Shown one piece after another: positions 61,366 to 64,000 of a stretch of DNA of 64,000 bases. The notes beneath the pieces are model-generated. The model was not told where the DNA came from. It saw only the letters and a program-made list of their open reading frames with translations, and ran no database searches. Made by a program: the position numbers and the translations under genes. Origin of the DNA: Ardenticatena maritima (GTDB lineage: Bacteria; Chloroflexota; Anaerolineae; Ardenticatenales; Ardenticatenaceae); assembly GCF_001306175.1 (NCBI RefSeq), contig NZ_LGKN01000003.1:1044230-1108229 (forward strand), written 5' to 3'. Position 1 is the stretch's first letter. Each line of letters opens with the position of its first letter.

Positions 61366-62097
61366 GTGAACGAGTCCAAAATAGCCCTCAACAACAGCAA
61401 ATCACTCTGGCAACGTCACCGCTCGCGCATTATTGCCTTTTTCTTCTGGGGAGCGGCTATTTTCACCTACTGGGGCATTGCCGCACGCAACGGGCTGCAT
61501 CCTGCTGAAACAGCCCATCTACTTGCCAAGTGGGTGCGCGAAACCGAGGTGGGGCTGCTCGCTTTCATGGTGTTCTACACCCTGCGCCCGCTGATTGCAT
61601 TCCCCGCCATCTTCCTCACCGCGCTTTCCGGGTACTTGTTCGGGCCGTTTTGGGGAACACTCATTGCGCTGGCCGGCAACAACGCCTCGGGGATGATTGG
61701 CTACTTCCTGGGGCGTTTTTTCGGGCGCGCATTCCTTGAATCAGACGCCTTTGAACGCATCTCGCTCTATCTCAACGCACTCCGACGCCGCACCTTTGAA
61801 ACGATTCTCATCATGCGTTTTATGGTCTTTCCCCAAGACCTCCTTGATTATCTCGCCGGTTTTCTACATCTTTCGTTCCCCGCTTACGCACTGGCAACCT
61901 TCCTTGGCTCCATTCCCGGCACCATCAGCATCGCCTGGCTTGGGGCTTCCATCGAAGGCGAATTTCGCGGATTTGTCCCCCGGTTCAATCCATGGTTGCT
62001 AATTCCATCCTTTCTCATGCTTGCCATCAGCTTGGCGGCAGCCCGTTTTGTACGCCAACGCGCCGAGCGGCTCATCCCCCCTTCGGAAGAAACTTGA
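61366..62097 (+). CDS. TVP38/TMEM64 (DedA-superfamily) membrane protein
   Basis: 243 aa with about five or six helices. The family core is seen as LRPLIAFPAIFLTALSGYLFG (about 72-92), NNASGMIGYFLGRFFGR (re-entrant loop region) and LIMRFMVFPQDLLDYLAGF. Relatives act as lipid scramblases or ion-coupled lipid transporters; the role here is unknown. It starts with GTG and has no ribosome site, consistent with leaderless translation from the promoter just upstream. Confidence 0.85.
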   Translation: MNESKIALNNSKSLWQRHRSRIIAFFFWGAAIFTYWGIAARNGLHPAETAHLLAKWVRETEVGLLAFMVFYTLRPLIAFPAIFLTALSGYLFGPFWGTLIALAGNNASGMIGYFLGRFFGRAFLESDAFERISLYLNALRRRTFETILIMRFMVFPQDLLDYLAGFLHLSFPAYALATFLGSIPGTISIAWLGASIEGEFRGFVPRFNPWLLIPSFLMLAISLAAARFVRQRAERLIPPSEET

Positions 62098-62167
62098 ACC
62101 GTTTGCCACCATGGCCGCCTTTGAGTAGAATGAAGGCGTAAGAGCCAAACCGTCATCGTCTGACACA

Positions 62168-62205
62168 CCTCAGCACCCAATGAAGGGGCCTGCTGGGGTT
62201 TTTTT
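62168..62205 (+). terminator. Intrinsic terminator after the TVP38 gene
   Basis: Arms CCTCAGCA (62168-62175) and TGCTGGGG (62191-62198) with one G-T pair, an inner CCC/GGG pairing and a T7 run (62199-62205). It sits only 14 nt before the glycosylase start, so read-through or a promoter within it is needed for the next operon. Confidence 0.65.
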
Positions 62206-62218
62206 GTTTGAAAGGCAT

Positions 62219-62818
62219 ATGCAAACAGCACGCTTAACACGTGATTTTTTCGACCGAGACACCGTTGTCGTTGCCCGTGACCTTCTGGGGCGCATCCTGG
62301 TTCGACGCTTTCCAGATGGCACAGTCGCCCGCTTGCGCATCGTCGAAACCGAAGCCTACACACCCGACGGCGATACAGCCAACCACGCCAGCCGCGGCCC
62401 TACGCCACGCACCGCGCCCATGTTCGGGCCGCCGGGACACGCCTACGTGTACATGATTTATGGCAAGTACCATTGTTTCAACATTGTCACGGAGGGCGTG
62501 GGACAAGGCGCCGCAGTGCTCATTCGCGCCGCTGAACCGCTGGAAGGCGTCGAAATCCTGGAACGCCATCGCCCGGTACGTCGGCGCTACGACCTCACCA
62601 ACGGTCCCGGCAAACTCTGCATCGCCCTCAACATTGACCGTTCATTCACCGGGCATGATTGCATCACAAGCCGGCATCTCTGGTTTGAAGAAGGCGCTCC
62701 CATCCCCGACGACCACGTCGCCCGGACGCCACGCATTGGGATTGACTATGCCGCCGAACATGACCGGTTGGCATTGAAACGCATGTTCATCAAATCAAAT
62801 CCATGGGTGTCAAAATGA
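62219..62818 (+). CDS. 3-methyladenine DNA glycosylase (AAG/MPG family)
   Basis: 199 aa base-excision enzyme removing alkylated purines. The active-site motif is RIVETEAYTPDGDTANHAS (catalytic Glu about residue 45), then AYVYMIYGKYHCFNIVT, GAAVLIRAAEPLEG and LTNGPGKLCIALNID. The length is typical. ATG 62219 with AAAGG upstream is chosen; the in-frame ATG at 62180 lies inside the terminator hairpin. It overlaps the following phosphatase start (ATGA). Confidence 0.93.
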   Translation: MQTARLTRDFFDRDTVVVARDLLGRILVRRFPDGTVARLRIVETEAYTPDGDTANHASRGPTPRTAPMFGPPGHAYVYMIYGKYHCFNIVTEGVGQGAAVLIRAAEPLEGVEILERHRPVRRRYDLTNGPGKLCIALNIDRSFTGHDCITSRHLWFEEGAPIPDDHVARTPRIGIDYAAEHDRLALKRMFIKSNPWVSK

Positions 62819-63549
62819 CTCAAAACGCATATATCGTTTTCGGCGAAAAAGGCGCTCGCGAAGCCGCCGCCCACCAAGCTATCACTGTTGTCATTGACGC
62901 ACTGCGTGCCAGTGCCACCACCGCAACCGCACTGGCCATTGGGGCGCAAGCCGTCATCACCGTTGGGTCACTCGAAGAAGCGCGCGCCCTTGCCCAGCGC
63001 CACGGGTATCTTGTGGCCGGCGAACGCAATGCCGTCAAGCCCGATGATTTTGACTTTGGGAACTCTCCCAGCGAGCTCTACCGCCAACGCGCACATGTCA
63101 TCGGGCGTACACTCGTCCTCACAACTACCAACGGAACGCGCATCGTGCAAGCGGCGCGCACAGGCGCCACCATGCTCTTCATGGGCACCACACTCAACGC
63201 CGGAGCGGTAGCCCGTGCCGCCTTCAAAGCCGCCGAGCAAACGCAGCGCCCCATCTACCTTGTCGCCGCCGGCGAAGATGAAGAGCACGCCGAAGAAGAC
63301 TATGTCGGCGCGCGCGCTATTGCCCGTCACCTCTACCAACTGGGCGTTGCCGTCCCGGAAGAAAACCTTTCGCAAGAACACGCCACCTCCATCTTCTTGC
63401 GCACACCCAGCGCCACCCATCTGTTCAACCTGGGGTATGGCGAAGATGTTTACTTCTGCGCAAGCCTGGACGTGTTCGACGTCGCCCCCGTTCTGCAAGA
63501 AGACCGTTTTGTCCCCTTTCGCCACCACTTGCTCCAAAAAAGCGCCTGA
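62815..63549 (+). CDS. 2-phosphosulfolactate phosphatase family protein (ComB)
   Basis: 244 aa. It contains VIDALRASATTATAL (about 25-39), GERNAVKPDDFDFGNSPSEL and LTTTNGTRIVQAA, the three conserved blocks of ComB proteins. In methanogens ComB acts in coenzyme M synthesis; bacterial members occur without that pathway, so the true substrate is unknown. It starts in the stop of the glycosylase gene (ATGA); an ATG at 62803 is an alternative. A strong terminator follows. Confidence 0.85.
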   Translation: MTQNAYIVFGEKGAREAAAHQAITVVIDALRASATTATALAIGAQAVITVGSLEEARALAQRHGYLVAGERNAVKPDDFDFGNSPSELYRQRAHVIGRTLVLTTTNGTRIVQAARTGATMLFMGTTLNAGAVARAAFKAAEQTQRPIYLVAAGEDEEHAEEDYVGARAIARHLYQLGVAVPEENLSQEHATSIFLRTPSATHLFNLGYGEDVYFCASLDVFDVAPVLQEDRFVPFRHHLLQKSA

Positions 63550-63558
63550 ATGAACCAC

Positions 63559-63601
63559 GCCCCCTCTGGGCTCCATCACGCACACCAGAGGGGGCTTCTT
63601 T
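63559..63601 (+). terminator. Intrinsic terminator after comB-like gene
   Basis: Perfect 11-bp arms GCCCCCTCTGG (63559-63569) and CCAGAGGGGGC (63585-63595), then TTCTTT. Ends the glycosylase-phosphatase unit. Confidence 0.88.
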
Positions 63602-63636
63602 GACTTCCCCCTCTGTGTTCTTTTTCACAAAACATT

Positions 63637-63665
63637 TTGACAAGCAAGCAGACCTTCACTATACT
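63637..63665 (+). promoter_or_regulatory. Promoter P1 of the tRNA-Thr/tuf unit
   Basis: TTGACA (63637-63642), a 17-bp spacer and TATACT (63660-63665): near-consensus, as expected for a strongly expressed stable-RNA and translation-factor unit. Confidence 0.78.
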
Positions 63666-63691
63666 GCTGAATTGGCAATCCCATTTTTGCT

Positions 63692-63719
63692 TTGACAAGC
63701 CTTGCGCCTGTGATATACT
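63692..63719 (+). promoter_or_regulatory. Promoter P2 of the tRNA-Thr/tuf unit
   Basis: TTGACA (63692-63697), a 16-bp spacer and TATACT (63714-63719), repeating P1 55 bp downstream. Transcription would start about 7 nt before the tRNA. Confidence 0.78.
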
Positions 63720-63733
63720 CGGGCGCGCAATAT

Positions 63734-63806
63734 GCCGGCGTAGCTCAATTGGCAGAGCAGCCGCCTTGTAAGCGGCAGGTTGTCGGTTCGAGTCCGACCG
63801 TCGGCT
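63734..63806 (+). tRNA. tRNA-Thr (anticodon TGT)
   Basis: Cloverleaf readable by eye. Acceptor arms GCCGGCG (63734-63740) and CGTCGGC (63799-63805) pair with one G-U. The D arm is GCTCAATTGGCAGAGC, the anticodon arm GCCGC-CTTGTAA-GCGGC with anticodon TGT, and the T arm contains GGTTCGAGTCC. CCA is not encoded (discriminator T63806 is followed by CTCGC). tRNA-Thr ahead of tuf is a common arrangement. Confidence 0.95.
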
Positions 63807-63873
63807 CTCGCATCCACATAGTGGGTGTTATGTTGAAGAAGGACGAGAAAAAACCTGCGGAGGCGATGAACCA

Positions 63874-64000
63874 ATGGCGAAGGAAAAATTTGTACGTACA
63901 AAACCGCACGTCAACGTGGGGACCATTGGTCACGTTGACCACGGGAAGACCACGCTGACGGCGGCGATTACGCGCGTATTGAGCACGAAGGGCTGGGCGG
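63874..64000 (+). CDS. tuf: Elongation factor Tu (N-terminal fragment, runs off window edge)
   Basis: The first 42 codons read [20 protein letters not shown] and continue [16 protein letters not shown], the EF-Tu start with its P-loop GHVDHGKT (Walker A). EF-Tu carries aminoacyl-tRNA to the ribosome. The GGAGG ribosome site is about 10 nt upstream of ATG 63874. It is co-transcribed with tRNA-Thr from the tandem promoters. The rest lies beyond the window. Confidence 0.95.
   Translation, partial: MAKEKFVRTKPHVNVGTIGHVDHGKTTLTAAITRVLSTKGWA

Noticed and set aside
63692..63958. ORF spanning tRNA-Thr and the start of tuf
   Set aside because: It reads through a tRNA gene and a different frame of tuf, both of which are certain.
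1..64000. CRISPR arrays, insertion sequences, prophage
   Set aside because: No regularly spaced repeats, transposase motifs or phage structural genes were seen on either strand.

Overview
The window is a stretch of chromosome from a thermophilic or thermotolerant, respiring bacterium. The gene repertoire fits Chloroflexota best, and an Ardenticatenia-like lineage is my guess. The points that suggest this are: a 14-subunit complex I beside a fused cytochrome b, a CarH-controlled carotenoid operon with a CrtYcd-type cyclase and a P450 (as in Thermus), an archaeal-style KaiC-like ATPase pair, and a very large 7TM-PAS-GAF-GGDEF protein. No rRNA or marker phylogeny is available here, so this is inference. 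No mobile element, prophage or CRISPR array was seen.

Layout. 1-2.6 kb (minus): metA-metY for homocysteine synthesis, preceded by a 41-codon ORF very rich in Met and Cys codons, a good candidate for a translational sensor of sulfur amino acids. 2.6-12.2 kb: carH (minus) faces a carotenoid operon (plus) of an unknown membrane protein, crtB, crtI, a DICT-like sensor, a P450, a lycopene cyclase, a PlsY-family acyltransferase and a GT2 glycosyltransferase. The set looks suited to making acylated carotenoid glycosides. 12.2-18.6 kb: NYN protein, M29-type aminopeptidase, methyltransferase, GNAT, the KaiC-like pair, thiolase. 18.6-40.4 kb (minus): a respiratory block read as Rieske, cytochrome b, dihaem cytochrome c, a NuoB-C-D triple fusion, a second NuoI, then nuoA-B and nuoC to nuoN. 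The extra BCD+I pair duplicates exactly the Q module of complex I. Terminator-like hairpins punctuate this block.

40.7-46.8 kb (minus): citrate synthase, a DtxR/MntR regulator with its own TTAGCCTAA operator, and the riboflavin operon ribD-ribE-ribBA-ribH under an FMN riboswitch whose P1 strand can pair perfectly with the terminator loop. 46.8-53.6 kb: a TPR membrane protein (minus), then two GT-C-like membrane proteins flanking a secreted clan-A glycoside hydrolase (plus). 53.7-58.7 kb (minus): a giant diguanylate cyclase and a phosphodiesterase-fold protein. 58.8-64 kb (plus): a 68-aa protein, a CinA-type MoCF domain protein, a cytoplasmic TIM-barrel protein, a TVP38 protein with a probably leaderless mRNA, a 3-methyladenine DNA glycosylase overlapping a ComB-type phosphatase, and tRNA-Thr(TGT) followed by the start of tuf behind two tandem near-consensus promoters.

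Promoters called here share TTGACA-like -35 and TATAAT-like -10 boxes, often with a 16-bp spacer. All names are from motif reading without database searches.
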